A stretch of 17,088 nucleotides of DNA from Pseudomonadota bacterium (GTDB lineage: Bacteria > Pseudomonadota > Alphaproteobacteria > Rhizobiales > Xanthobacteraceae), in assembly GCA_021779635.1 (NCBI GenBank), contig JAJYAH010000056.1:1-17088 (forward strand), read 5' to 3'. This document shows positions 7,865-15,915 of the stretch, piece after piece. The notes beneath the pieces are model-generated. The model did not search any database, was not told the DNA's origin, and saw nothing but the letters and a program-made list of their open reading frames with translations. Each line of letters starts with the position of its first letter. Within the stretch, counting starts at the first letter, position 1. Both the position numbers and the translations under genes were made by a program.

Positions 7865-9283
7865 GTGGGCATACCCATCACCAATCATTTGAAGCGTCCG
7901 GAACCGCAGGCGCTGGCAGCCGCCATTGAAGCGCTCACCGCGCGGTTCGGCAACCGGCTCATCACGTCGAGGGCGGTGCGCGACCAGCACGCCCACACCA
8001 CGACCTGGCTGACGCCGCAGCCGCCGGACGCGGTGGTGATGGCGCAGGAGACGTCCGACATTCAGGACGTGGTGCGGATTTGCGCTCAATACCGCGTTCC
8101 CGTAATCGCATTCGGCACCGGAACCTCGCTGGAGGGGCAGGTCAACGCGCCGGCTGGCGGCATCTGCATCGACCTGCGCGACATGAACCAGGTATTGGAA
8201 GTCCACGCCGAGGATCTCGACTGCGTGATCCAGCCCGGCATCACCCGCAAGGCGCTGAACGAGCATTTGCGCGACCAGGGCGTGTTCTTTCCGATCGATC
8301 CCGGCGCCGATGCCTCGCTAGGCGGCATGGCGTCAACCCGGGCGTCCGGCACCAATGCGGTGCGCTACGGCACCATGCGTGACAATGTGCTGGCGCTCAA
8401 GGTGGTGCGCGGTGACGGCGAGATCATCACGACCGGCACGCGCGCGAAGAAATCCTCCGCCGGTTACGACCTGACGCACCTGTTTGTCGGCGCCGAGGGC
8501 ACACTCGGGATCATCGCCGAACTCACCATCAAGCTGCGCGGCATTCCCGAGACCATCGCGGCCGCGGCCTGTTCGTTCGAGACCGTGCGCGGCGCCTGCC
8601 AGGCCACGATTCTGGCGATTCAAACCGGCATTCCCGTCGCCCGCATCGAACTGCTCAACGCCGAGCAGGTGCGGGCCTGCAATTCCTATTCGAAACTGTC
8701 GCTGCCGGAGACGCCACTGCTGCTGCTTGAATTTCACGGCAGCGAGAACGAGGTCGCCGAACAGTCGAAGAACTTCAGCGAGATCGCCAAGGAATGCGGC
8801 GGCGGTGGTTTCACCTGGACCACAAGGCCGGAGGATCGCACCAAGCTCTGGCAGGCGCGCCACGACGCCTATTGGGCGGTGAAGGCCTTGCGTCCCGGTG
8901 CGGGCGTGGTGGCAACCGACGTCTGCGTGCCGATTTCCCGGCTGGCCGATTGCGTCACCGAAACCGAAGCGGATCTGAAACGGCTCAATCTGCAATCGCC
9001 GATTGTCGGTCATGTCGGCGACGGCAATTTCCACTGCTCGCTGCTGTGCGATGTGGATGACCGCGACGAGATGGCGCGCGGCGAGGACTTCATGCATCGC
9101 CTGGTGGAACGCGCGCAGGCGATGGGCGGCACCTGCACCGGCGAACACGGCATCGGGCAGGGCAAGCAGAAGTACCTCAAGGCCGAGCTTGGCCCCGAGG
9201 CGATCGACGCCATGCGCGCGGTGAAGCAGGCGCTCGACCCGCAGAACATCTTTAATCCTGGGAAGATCCTGCCGGCGGCTTAG
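7865..9283 (+). CDS. FAD-linked oxidase, D-lactate dehydrogenase (cytochrome) / GlcD type
   Basis: This 472-aa flavoprotein of the VAO/GlcD family oxidises a D-2-hydroxy acid, most likely D-lactate, to the 2-oxo acid and passes electrons to cytochrome c or the respiratory chain. The FAD-binding domain (about 50-230) shows the pyrophosphate loop FGTGTSLEGQ (83-92), DPGADASLGGM (145-155) and VGAEGTLGII (208-217). The C-terminal substrate domain ends with the conserved HVGDGNFH (383-390) and GEHGIGQGK (426-434), and NPGKILP near the end. Length is normal. GTG 7865 is chosen on the strong GGGAGGA. No glcE/glcF genes follow, so a stand-alone Dld-like enzyme fits better than glycolate oxidase. The 3' end overlaps the ClC gene by 32 bases, tail to tail. 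Confidence 0.9.
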   Translation: MGIPITNHLKRPEPQALAAAIEALTARFGNRLITSRAVRDQHAHTTTWLTPQPPDAVVMAQETSDIQDVVRICAQYRVPVIAFGTGTSLEGQVNAPAGGICIDLRDMNQVLEVHAEDLDCVIQPGITRKALNEHLRDQGVFFPIDPGADASLGGMASTRASGTNAVRYGTMRDNVLALKVVRGDGEIITTGTRAKKSSAGYDLTHLFVGAEGTLGIIAELTIKLRGIPETIAAAACSFETVRGACQATILAIQTGIPVARIELLNAEQVRACNSYSKLSLPETPLLLLEFHGSENEVAEQSKNFSEIAKECGGGGFTWTTRPEDRTKLWQARHDAYWAVKALRPGAGVVATDVCVPISRLADCVTETEADLKRLNLQSPIVGHVGDGNFHCSLLCDVDDRDEMARGEDFMHRLVERAQAMGGTCTGEHGIGQGKQKYLKAELGPEAIDAMRAVKQALDPQNIFNPGKILPAA

Positions 9284-10622
9284 GGTATGCCGGGTATCCG
9301 TGCCTGGCCGGCTCGCGCAGCGCCTGCCGCTGCGCAATCTCTTCGTCGGTCAGTCTGGCATCGTAGATCGAGCGAGGTTCGATCAATCGCGACACCAGTG
9401 TCGCAATCACCACGGCCAGCAGCAACGGCGCGATGAACGAGCGGTCCTGACCGGTCAATTCCATCATCAACACCACCGCCGAGATCGGTCCCTGGGTGGT
9501 GGCGGCCAGTACGGCTCCGGCGCCGACAATCGCAACCAGCGCAGGCTGCACGTCGGGCCACAGCAAAAAACAGGCGTGGCCGACCACCGCGCCCAGCAGG
9601 GCGCCCAGTGCCACCGACGGTGTAAACAGGCCTCCGGGTACGCCGCTGCCGAGGCACAACAGCGTCGCGGCCGGCTTGAGAGCCAGCAGCATCAGCAGAA
9701 GCGTGAACGGAATTTGGTCCGCAAAAACGAGCTGGGCGATATCCTTGCCGTTTCCGAGCAATTGTGGAAACGGGATCGATACCAGCCCGAGCAGCCCGAG
9801 CGCCACGATCGGCGCCACCAGCCGGCGCCGGCGCCTGGGCCGGTTTCGATCGGCCCAGGCGATCGCTCGCACGAACCCAACCGACACCAGACCGGCGATC
9901 GGACCAACCAGAAGCGCCAGCGCCAGATTGGCAGCCGAATTGTCGAAGTGGGGAATGACATAGGTCGGTGCATTCGGCAGCACCAGCCATGCGGTCAGCG
10001 TCGCGATGACCGACGTCAACAGCGCCGGCAGCACCAGCCGCAGCGCCAGCATTCCGCGCAAGACCTCCAGCGCGAACAGCGCGCCGCCCAATGGAACGCC
10101 ATAGGCGGCGGCCATGCCGGCTCCTGCGCCGCAAGCAACCAGCAGCCGGCGTTGTTCGTCGGACAGGCTGACATGGTCCGACAGCAGATTGGCCATCACC
10201 GCGCCCGCCTGCTTGGGGGCGCCTTCGCGGCCGAGCGACGCGCCCATTCCGACCAATATCACCGATAATACGGCGCTGCCGAGGGTTCGCCACGCTGGCA
10301 GCCTTCCGGCGGAGAACCAGATCGCCTCGGTGATGTCGATGCTGTTGCTGCTGGTCAGGCGGACCAGCAGCAGTTGACCCGCGCCCGTTAAAAAGCCCGC
10401 GCCCAAAAGCACAAGGATATGCCGCCAGGGCGTGGCCTCGCGCGCGGCATCGAGCAGGGTGGCGCCTGGCCATATCGTATGTTGTACGGATTGCAATATC
10501 AGGCTGAGGGCGACGGCGCTGGCTCCGGTGCCCAGCCCGGTAAGCACGATGGCGAGCCAGAAGCGGCCGGTAGCCTTCAGGTCGAGCGTTGAGGGGATGG
10601 CGTTCGACGAGGGTTCAGGCAT
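9252..10622 (-). CDS. ClC-family chloride channel/transporter with atypical filter residues
   Basis: This 456-aa integral membrane protein has the ClC fold, with about ten hydrophobic segments. Recognisable signatures are GREGA (131-135, usual GREGP) with the gating glutamate E133, AAAYGVPLGGALFALE (171-186), GSGVPGGLFTPSVALG (325-340, the GxFxP motif), and IYDARL near 419-424, whose Y420 matches the filter tyrosine. The first filter motif, normally GSGIP, reads SNSID (92-96). The residue matching the proton glutamate E203 of the E. coli transporter appears to be V187. No CBS domains are present, as is common in bacteria. ATG 10622 is the only good start. The unknown-function gene at 10653-11036 lies 30 bases upstream on the same strand, so the two may share a transcript. 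Confidence 0.88.
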   Translation of the reverse strand: MPEPSSNAIPSTLDLKATGRFWLAIVLTGLGTGASAVALSLILQSVQHTIWPGATLLDAAREATPWRHILVLLGAGFLTGAGQLLLVRLTSSNSIDITEAIWFSAGRLPAWRTLGSAVLSVILVGMGASLGREGAPKQAGAVMANLLSDHVSLSDEQRRLLVACGAGAGMAAAYGVPLGGALFALEVLRGMLALRLVLPALLTSVIATLTAWLVLPNAPTYVIPHFDNSAANLALALLVGPIAGLVSVGFVRAIAWADRNRPRRRRRLVAPIVALGLLGLVSIPFPQLLGNGKDIAQLVFADQIPFTLLLMLLALKPAATLLCLGSGVPGGLFTPSVALGALLGAVVGHACFLLWPDVQPALVAIVGAGAVLAATTQGPISAVVLMMELTGQDRSFIAPLLLAVVIATLVSRLIEPRSIYDARLTDEEIAQRQALREPARHGYPAYPKPPAGSSQD

Positions 10623-10652
10623 TTCAATTGTCGAACGCCATGGCCGGGTCGC

Positions 10653-11036
10653 TCAGGTGGTCGTTCTCGTGGCGGGGGCCTTCTCTTCGGATTGTATGCC
10701 GGTGGTGGGATCGGTCAAAATGGTGTTCACCTGCGCCTTGTCGGTCCCCGTCAGTATGAAGCTCGAATTACCGATGCGAAACTGGCTTTTGGTGGAGATG
10801 AACACCCGTTGATGCTGCGTGCCGCCGGCGGCGCTCTGGTAGGTCACATTGGCACGGTAGCCGCTGACCTTGCTGATCACCAGCGAGAATGGTTTGCCGG
10901 AGCTGTCCTTGCCGGTCCAGGTGCCCGCATATTTTGTCGGATCGACGGCGGCGAATTTCGCTCCGACCGGGATGAGGCTCTGTTGCGATGCCGCCGCCGA
11001 GTAACTCGACTGCAGGATGCTCATGATGTTCGTCAT
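10653..11036 (-). CDS. small protein of unknown function
   Basis: This 127-aa protein is not recognised. A short helical N-terminus (MTNIMSILQSSYSAAASQQ) has no classical signal peptide. The middle (about 36-110) looks like an all-beta unit: YAGTWTGKDSSGKPFSLVIS, then alternating hydrophobic strands and IGNSSFILTGTD. The pattern 'GTWTGKD...G..F.L.I' is reminiscent of small lipocalin-like or sandwich domains, but I cannot assign a family. The C-terminus is polar and Thr/Ala rich. Coding is supported by GGAGGA (11042-11047) five bases before ATG 11036 and by normal codon bias. It lies 30 bases upstream of the ClC gene, and a 15-bp dyad (11094-11108) sits about 58 bases before its start. Confidence 0.7.
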   Translation of the reverse strand: MTNIMSILQSSYSAAASQQSLIPVGAKFAAVDPTKYAGTWTGKDSSGKPFSLVISKVSGYRANVTYQSAAGGTQHQRVFISTKSQFRIGNSSFILTGTDKAQVNTILTDPTTGIQSEEKAPATRTTT

Positions 11037-11041
11037 TGAAA

Positions 11042-11047
11042 TCCTCC
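11042..11047 (-). promoter_or_regulatory. strong ribosome binding site
   Basis: On the minus strand this reads GGAGGA, five bases before ATG at 11036. It is the main evidence that the unknown-function frame at 10653-11036 is translated. Confidence 0.75.
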
Positions 11048-11093
11048 GTTGGCCGGAAAAGCAGGCGATGAAGGCATCACTGACAGAACAGAA

Positions 11094-11108
11094 TTAATCG
11101 TCGATTAA
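11094..11108. promoter_or_regulatory. 15-bp perfect dyad, candidate operator
   Basis: TTAATCG-T-CGATTAA is a perfect inverted repeat with 7-bp arms. It lies 58 bases upstream of the start of the unknown-function gene, in AT-rich DNA, where an operator would be expected. The cognate regulator is unknown. Confidence 0.4.
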
Positions 11109-11197
11109 CCCTAGGTGAACCCGGCCGCGAAAGTTTGCCGGTTCCGGGGCCTGTCCGGCTTTGCATATCCGGAAACAAAAATCCGGCCGCCGACGGT

Positions 11198-11884
11198 TTA
11201 GCTGGCGGGCTGCCCGCGGGGCGGCGTCACGGCGCGAAACTCGATGCCGTGCAGATGGATGGCCGGAGAAATCCCGAAATGATTGCCGCCGAACACCTTG
11301 ATGCGCCGGTCGAGCTCCTCCTTGGGGATGTCGAGGGGAATGTCGCAGATCGCCCGGTAGGCGCGGCGTGAATATTTCCGGCTGCCCCATTCGATCGGGA
11401 GTGTCGGCGGCGGCGCCGCATCTGTCGCCAGCGATTTCGCCCTGCGCCAGAATAATTGGGCCAGGTGCGCATAGGCCAACCCCTCCAGCCCGAACACGGA
11501 GATGTCGGCCGGCACTGGAAAAAACGCGACGTCGACGATCGGACCGGCGTCGACCCGCTCGACCATGACGTGGAGCGTCGCGCCGAATTGCCGCGCCTGG
11601 TCGTAAAGCGCAAAATGCGCGGGCGCCCATCCGGGATAGCTCGGCGGGCCGGGATGAAAATTGAACGCACCGTAGCCGAGCCGGGCGAGCACGCTCTGTG
11701 GGACGATTTCCGCCGTCACGAATGCAATCAGCCGGGCCCGGCTCAAGAGATCTGAATCGAGGGCGGCGAGCTCGGCGGCACTCCCGACCGGGATCACGGT
11801 CAGAAGCGGATTATGCCCGCGCAATGCAAGCGGCAGGATGGATTGCTCAGCCGCACCTGCCAGCAGAAGGATCGTGTCGAACAT
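11198..11884 (-). CDS. compact formyltransferase-family protein
   Basis: This 228-aa protein has the formyl_trans_N fold that uses 10-formyl-tetrahydrofolate. The catalytic Asn-His-Asp set is visible: N75 and H77 in FNFHPG, and D112 in VERVDAGPIV. The segment YPGWAPAHFALY (83-94) also matches the family. The C-terminal part (about 165-220: SRKYSRRAY ... LDRRIKVFGG ... ISPAIHLHGIEF) resembles the short C-terminal region of sugar N-formyltransferases. It is too short, and lacks the usual C-terminal domain, to be the housekeeping Met-tRNA formyltransferase (about 310 aa). The N-terminus is shortened and lacks a clear copy of the usual nucleotide-like first strand. A role in formylating an amino sugar or amino acid precursor is an inference. 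No sugar-biosynthesis neighbours are present. Confidence 0.78.
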   Translation of the reverse strand: MFDTILLLAGAAEQSILPLALRGHNPLLTVIPVGSAAELAALDSDLLSRARLIAFVTAEIVPQSVLARLGYGAFNFHPGPPSYPGWAPAHFALYDQARQFGATLHVMVERVDAGPIVDVAFFPVPADISVFGLEGLAYAHLAQLFWRRAKSLATDAAPPPTLPIEWGSRKYSRRAYRAICDIPLDIPKEELDRRIKVFGGNHFGISPAIHLHGIEFRAVTPPRGQPAS

Positions 11885-12012
11885 CGTATTTCATGATCAT
11901 CAGGCCCCTGTGCAGAAATGTCGCGGGTTGCGTTAAAAGATTGCTAACCAAATCGCCCGCCGGCGCGACGAAGTATTTCCGGATATTTCGGCGTGTCAGG
12001 CGCCATCGCTTC

Positions 12013-13617
12013 TCAAAGCTCCATCACTTCGCCCTTCGACCATTGCTCGCGCAATTTGAATTTTTGAATCTTGCCGGAGCCGGTGAGCGGCATGGTCTCG
12101 ACGACGAACCAGTGGCGCGGGGTCTTGTGCGGGGCGAGATGCTCGCGGACATAGTGATGCAGTTCATCCTTGTCGATCGAATTGCCGGGCGCGGGACGGA
12201 TAAAGGCCGATACGACCTCGCCCCATCTCGGGTCCGGCAATCCAACGACGGCGATGTCTCCGACCTTGGGATGGCGGAACAGCAATTCCTCGAGTTCGCG
12301 CGGGTAAATGTTTTCGCCGCCGCGGATGATCATGTCCTTCAATCTTCCCTCGACGGTGCAATAGCCGCGGCCATCCATCGCTCCGAGATCGCCGGTGTGC
12401 AGCCAGCCGTCGGCATCGATCGCCGCCGCTGTCGCCGTCTCGTTCTCGAAATATCCGTGCATGATGTGATAGCCACGCGTGCAGATCTCGCCGATCTCGC
12501 CGATCGGAACGGTCTCTCCGGTGTCCGGATTGACGATCTTGACCTCGACGTTCGGCATCGGCGAGCCGATGGTCTCGGCCTTGTCGGTGATGCTGTCGGT
12601 GGCCCAGGTCATCAGGGCGACCGGCGAGCATTCGGTCTGGCCGAACACGATGGTGAAGGGGGCGCCCAGTTTTTGTTCGAGAGCGGTGACAATGGAAGCC
12701 GGCACGGTCGAGCCACCGGAGTAGATCGCCTTGATCGAGGAAAGATCGGCGGTGGCAAACGACGGATGCTCCATCATCGCGACCAGCATGGTCGGCACGC
12801 CGAGCATCGCGTTGCAGCGGTAGGTGCCCATGAGTTCGAGCACAAGCCCGGGGTCGAAGGCCTCGACCAGTACCTGCGTCGCGCGCCGGGCGACGGCGCC
12901 GAGCACGCAAGAGACGCAGCCGCCGGTGTGGAAAAGCGGCATGGTGGTCACCTGGACGGCGCCGTCGGGGATGCCGGCGCGGTCCGCGGTGTGCGCTCCA
13001 TTGTTGACGAGGCCGCGATGGTGAAGCAGGGCGCCTTTGGGAAATCCCGTGGTCCCGGATGTGTACTGGATCATCACCGGGTCGGTCGATCGCACTTTCG
13101 GAAGCTCAGGCTTGGCAATGTCGCCCGATTCGAGAAACGCATCCCATCGGTCGAACGGAATGATCTCCCGCAATTCTGGGCAGCGGGAGACCAGCGCCTG
13201 GGCCGTCGCCAGCATCGGATTGCCGCGGAATTCCGTCACCACCATGATGCCGGCGGAGCGCGACTGCTTCAAAACATATTCGACCTCGCCCGACCTGAGG
13301 GCGGGGTTGACGGTCACCAGAATGACGCCCGCCATGGCGGCGCCAAATTCCACCATGATCCATTCGGGAATGTTGTGAGCCCAGATCGCGACGCGTTCGC
13401 CCGGCTCGAAGCGCGTCCGCAGCGCCCGCGCGGTGCGCAACGACTGCGCGTATAATTCCGCGTAGGTCCACTGCCGGCGATTGGCCTTGTCGGGGACGCC
13501 TGCGATCAGCGCTACGCGATCCGGCGTGGTTTCCGCTGCCCATTGCAGCAATTCGCCTAGCGTGATGTCGCGAACTGCCGGCTCGTTCGCACCTGCAGCA
13601 TGGGACATGGTCAACAT
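12013..13617 (-). CDS. AMP-forming acyl-CoA ligase (fatty-acid/aryl-CoA synthetase family)
   Basis: This 534-aa ANL-superfamily enzyme activates a carboxylic acid with ATP to an acyl-adenylate and then to the CoA thioester in the cytoplasm. Motifs: the P-loop YTSGTTGFPKG (185-195), the A5 motif GQTECSP (326-332), GWLHTGDLG with D410 (404-412), GRLKDMIIRGGENIYP (424-439), and the catalytic lysine K516 in GSGKIQK. Length is normal. The substrate pocket cannot be read reliably; medium or long-chain fatty acid or an aromatic acid are possible. ATG 13617 is chosen because GGAGGA lies seven bases upstream (13625-13630); the frame remains open to 13785 but without family similarity. It is divergent from the MFS carrier gene, suggesting shared control and a shared substrate pathway. 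Confidence 0.93.
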   Translation of the reverse strand: MLTMSHAAGANEPAVRDITLGELLQWAAETTPDRVALIAGVPDKANRRQWTYAELYAQSLRTARALRTRFEPGERVAIWAHNIPEWIMVEFGAAMAGVILVTVNPALRSGEVEYVLKQSRSAGIMVVTEFRGNPMLATAQALVSRCPELREIIPFDRWDAFLESGDIAKPELPKVRSTDPVMIQYTSGTTGFPKGALLHHRGLVNNGAHTADRAGIPDGAVQVTTMPLFHTGGCVSCVLGAVARRATQVLVEAFDPGLVLELMGTYRCNAMLGVPTMLVAMMEHPSFATADLSSIKAIYSGGSTVPASIVTALEQKLGAPFTIVFGQTECSPVALMTWATDSITDKAETIGSPMPNVEVKIVNPDTGETVPIGEIGEICTRGYHIMHGYFENETATAAAIDADGWLHTGDLGAMDGRGYCTVEGRLKDMIIRGGENIYPRELEELLFRHPKVGDIAVVGLPDPRWGEVVSAFIRPAPGNSIDKDELHHYVREHLAPHKTPRHWFVVETMPLTGSGKIQKFKLREQWSKGEVMEL

Positions 13618-13871
13618 GGTCGCTTCCTCCGTTGGCCATCGCTTTGGCAGCGCAGCCTGATTTTTATCGTGCGCGCATCGGCGCTCGGCGCCGGCACGCA
13701 ACCAAGCATCACAACAATGCGCGTCAGCGGGCAAGGGGCAAATGGTATCGGTGCAACGCCGGCCGCCCGGCGATGTCATGATCATCGATTCACTGGCCAG
13801 AATGACGTAACGATAGCGGGCAAACCCGGCAAGAGACGTCCGTCGTCTGATTGCCGCTCAGTTGGAACGTC
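13618..13871. promoter_or_regulatory. divergent control region between acyl-CoA ligase and MFS genes
   Basis: This 254-base gap holds no gene. GGAGGA for the ligase is at 13625-13630 (minus). A small dyad, CGATG-N7-CATCG (13771-13787), with the palindrome ATGATCAT inside it, sits roughly midway and could bind a regulator of both genes. I see no clear sigma-70 boxes. Confidence 0.3.
13625..13630 (-). promoter_or_regulatory. ribosome binding site that decides the acyl-CoA ligase start
   Basis: On the minus strand this reads GGAGGA, seven bases before ATG at 13617. It favours that start over the longer open frame reaching 13785. Confidence 0.8.
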
Positions 13872-15179
13872 ATGCCGATGCGGCTTCCTTTCTTTTACGG
13901 CTGGATCATCATTGCCGTGACATTCGTGACCATGGCGATCGGCGTGAACGCGCGCACGTCGTTCTCGTTGTTGTTTCCGCCCATCATCAACGAGTTCGGA
14001 TGGGAGCGCGGTGTCACCGCCGGCGCCTTCTCGTTCGGCTTTCTGGTTTCCGCCGGCGTCAGCCCGCTGATCGGCCGCATGATGGATCATGCCGGTCCCC
14101 GTACCGTGATGGAGCTTGGCGTCGCCCTGATGGCGGGAGGCTTGCTACTGGCGCCGCTGACGACGCAGCCCTGGCATCTTTATTTGACCATCGGGGTGCT
14201 GGTCGGCTCCGGCAGCATCTGTCTCGGCTATTCCGGTCAATCGTTGTTCCTGCCCAACTGGTTCAATCGCCGGCGCGGCCTCGCGATGGGACTGGCATTC
14301 GCCGGCGTCGGACTGGGCTCGATCACCTTGCTGCCGTGGATGCAGCACATGATCGAACAGACCGGCTGGCGAACGGCGTGTACGGCAATGGGCATTCTGG
14401 TGCTGGTCGTGCTTGCGCCAATCAACCTGTTGCTGCGCAAGCGGCCGGAGGACATCGGGCTTCAGCCGGACGGAGATGCGGCACCTTGCGCTTCATCGGC
14501 GAAGCCGATCTCGAATATCGTCGACCCCGATTGGGCCAACATCGACTGGACCCTGGGCCGCGCGCTTCGCACCGCGCGCTTCTGGTGGCTCGCGGTCGGT
14601 TATTTCTGCGCATTGTATGTCTGGTACGCGGTGCAGGTTCACCAGACCAAATATCTCCTGGACATCGGTTTCAGCCCGGGCGTCGCAGTCTGGGCATTGG
14701 GCGCGGTCAGCCTGCTTGGCATTCCAGGCCAGATCGTTCTTGGACATCTCTCGGACCGGCTCGGACGCGAATGGATATGGACCGCGAGCTGCCTCGGTTT
14801 TGCGATCTGCTATGCGGCGCTGATCGCGATGGCGCAGGCGCCGACATTGCTGCTGGTCTACGTCATGGTGCTGGCGCAGGGCGTGCTCGGCTACGGCCTG
14901 ACTTCCGTCATCGGGGCAGTCGTGGTGGAGATATTCCAGGGAAAACATTATGGCAGCATTTTCGGTACCGTGATGCTTGCGGCCATTGTCGGAGGTGCTG
15001 CAGGCCCATGGGTCACCGGTATTCTGCACGACCTTTCCGGGAATTATACCTTGGCCTTTGCGATCGGTATCGCCGTCAGCGGATTATCCGCGCTGGCGAT
15101 CTGGATGGCGTCACCCGGCAAAATCCGCGCGGTCGCGGGCCAGTTGCATAAGATAAAGGCCAGCGCTGGCGCCGCTTAG
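13872..15179 (+). CDS. MFS transporter (monocarboxylate / oxalate-formate antiporter-like)
   Basis: This 435-aa inner-membrane carrier of the major facilitator superfamily has about 12 hydrophobic helices in two halves split by a polar loop near residues 190-230. The loop-2/3 motif appears in both halves: GRMMDHAGPR (68-77) and GHLSDRLGR (291-299). NWFNRRRGLAMG (129-140) is typical of the monocarboxylate/OFA branch. The substrate is probably an organic acid, consistent with the divergent acyl-CoA ligase, but this is inferred. ATG 13872 is chosen over TTG 13851 because the hydrophobic region follows directly; its Shine-Dalgarno (TTGGAA) is weak. The gene ends just before a palindromic intergenic repeat and is convergent with tetR. 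Confidence 0.88.
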   Translation: MPMRLPFFYGWIIIAVTFVTMAIGVNARTSFSLLFPPIINEFGWERGVTAGAFSFGFLVSAGVSPLIGRMMDHAGPRTVMELGVALMAGGLLLAPLTTQPWHLYLTIGVLVGSGSICLGYSGQSLFLPNWFNRRRGLAMGLAFAGVGLGSITLLPWMQHMIEQTGWRTACTAMGILVLVVLAPINLLLRKRPEDIGLQPDGDAAPCASSAKPISNIVDPDWANIDWTLGRALRTARFWWLAVGYFCALYVWYAVQVHQTKYLLDIGFSPGVAVWALGAVSLLGIPGQIVLGHLSDRLGREWIWTASCLGFAICYAALIAMAQAPTLLLVYVMVLAQGVLGYGLTSVIGAVVVEIFQGKHYGSIFGTVMLAAIVGGAAGPWVTGILHDLSGNYTLAFAIGIAVSGLSALAIWMASPGKIRAVAGQLHKIKASAGAA

Positions 15180-15260
15180 AGCGTTTTGGAGCGAAAGCCT
15201 GCCCCGCACTTGATGCGGGATGGGAATACCGGTTCGCGTAAGGAAAACGGGTCAAGGCAA
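15180..15260. repeat. intergenic palindromic repeat between MFS and tetR genes
   Basis: The sequence runs GAGCGTTTTGGAGCGAA ... ACCGGTTCGCGTAAGGAAAACG. Outer blocks CGTTTT (15182-15187) and GCGAA (15191-15195) are mirrored by TTCGC (15233-15237) and AAAACG (15244-15249). The centre carries a small hairpin CCCGCA/TGCGGG (15203-15208/15214-15219). The outer part resembles a short repeat I recall between genes in Bradyrhizobium relatives. Sitting between two convergent stops, it may also act as a bidirectional terminator, although no T-run follows the hairpin. Confidence 0.6.
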
Positions 15261-15275
15261 AAGACCGGGCCGTCG

Positions 15276-15887
15276 TCAGGCCGATGAAATTCCCATGCTT
15301 CTCTGCAGATCGCTGATCGCGCGCAGGAAGCTGTCCGCCGGCGTGGTCTCCGGGTCGATCAGGCGGTGCAGACGAAAGCCGTCCTCCAGCGCCAGCACGA
15401 TCGCGCCGGTCCATGTCGGGTTCAGCGATCCGTTCTTGCCGTTGTTCTTCAACGTGGTCTCGACGATATCGACGATCAGTTTTCTCCGGGCGCGCAGCCG
15501 CTTGGCGAGGTCGGGCCGGCGCTTTTCGGCCCGCGCCACAAACAGGATCATCTCCATGTGCAAAAGCGGGGAACGCGCGAGCGGATCCTGATGGCTCCCG
15601 TCGATGGTCTTCAGCGCATCGATGAAATCCGCGAGATTTTTGTGTCTGTCGAGAAGATCGAGATTGCGTCGAATGGATTGCGCGACGTGATCCTCAAGCA
15701 TGGCGATGATCAACTCGTCCTTGCTCTTGAAATTCGAATAAAACGCGCCGCGCGTAAAGCCGGCCGCGGCCGCAATGGCCTCGATGCTGGCGCCGCCGAT
15801 TCCCTGGTCTTCGAAGACGCGCGCCGCCGCGTCGAACAGCTTTTCGCAGGTATCGTCCCGGGTCGGTCTGGTTCGAACTCTTGACAT
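15276..15887 (-). CDS. TetR/AcrR family transcriptional regulator
   Basis: This 203-aa repressor-type protein binds DNA through its N-terminal helix-turn-helix, and a small ligand in the C-terminal domain usually relieves repression. The HTH spans about residues 33-53 (ASIEAIAAAAGFTRGAFYSNF), followed by the family's FKSKDELI. The rest is a helical ligand domain, including RAEKRRPDLAKRLRARRK. ATG 15887 is used; its Shine-Dalgarno is weak. It is divergent from the P450 gene, and the shared region contains the perfect dyad GATACA-N4-TGTATC (15916-15931), about 30 bases upstream of the tetR start. The simplest reading is that it represses itself and the P450. The inducer is unknown, but a hydrophobic P450 substrate would be logical. 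Confidence 0.9.
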   Translation of the reverse strand: MSRVRTRPTRDDTCEKLFDAAARVFEDQGIGGASIEAIAAAAGFTRGAFYSNFKSKDELIIAMLEDHVAQSIRRNLDLLDRHKNLADFIDALKTIDGSHQDPLARSPLLHMEMILFVARAEKRRPDLAKRLRARRKLIVDIVETTLKNNGKNGSLNPTWTGAIVLALEDGFRLHRLIDPETTPADSFLRAISDLQRSMGISSA

Positions 15888-15915
15888 TCTGCCATTTTAG
15901 GGCACAGTGCAACTC

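Noticed and set aside
9300..10268. Plus-strand open frame of 322 codons opposite the ClC gene
   Set aside because: Its translation is Gln/Arg/His-rich low-complexity, typical of the antisense of membrane-protein codons; the ClC frame on the other strand has clear signatures.
11150..11197. Rho-independent terminator after the formyltransferase gene
   Set aside because: CCGGA...TCCGG arms exist on the minus strand but the T-rich stretch is in the loop and no T-run follows the stem.
11698..13455. Long plus-strand open frame of 585 codons opposite the acyl-CoA ligase
   Set aside because: It is antisense to a gene with every ANL-family motif intact; its own translation is Arg/Gly/Asp/His-rich without family similarity, as expected of a shadow frame in GC-rich DNA.
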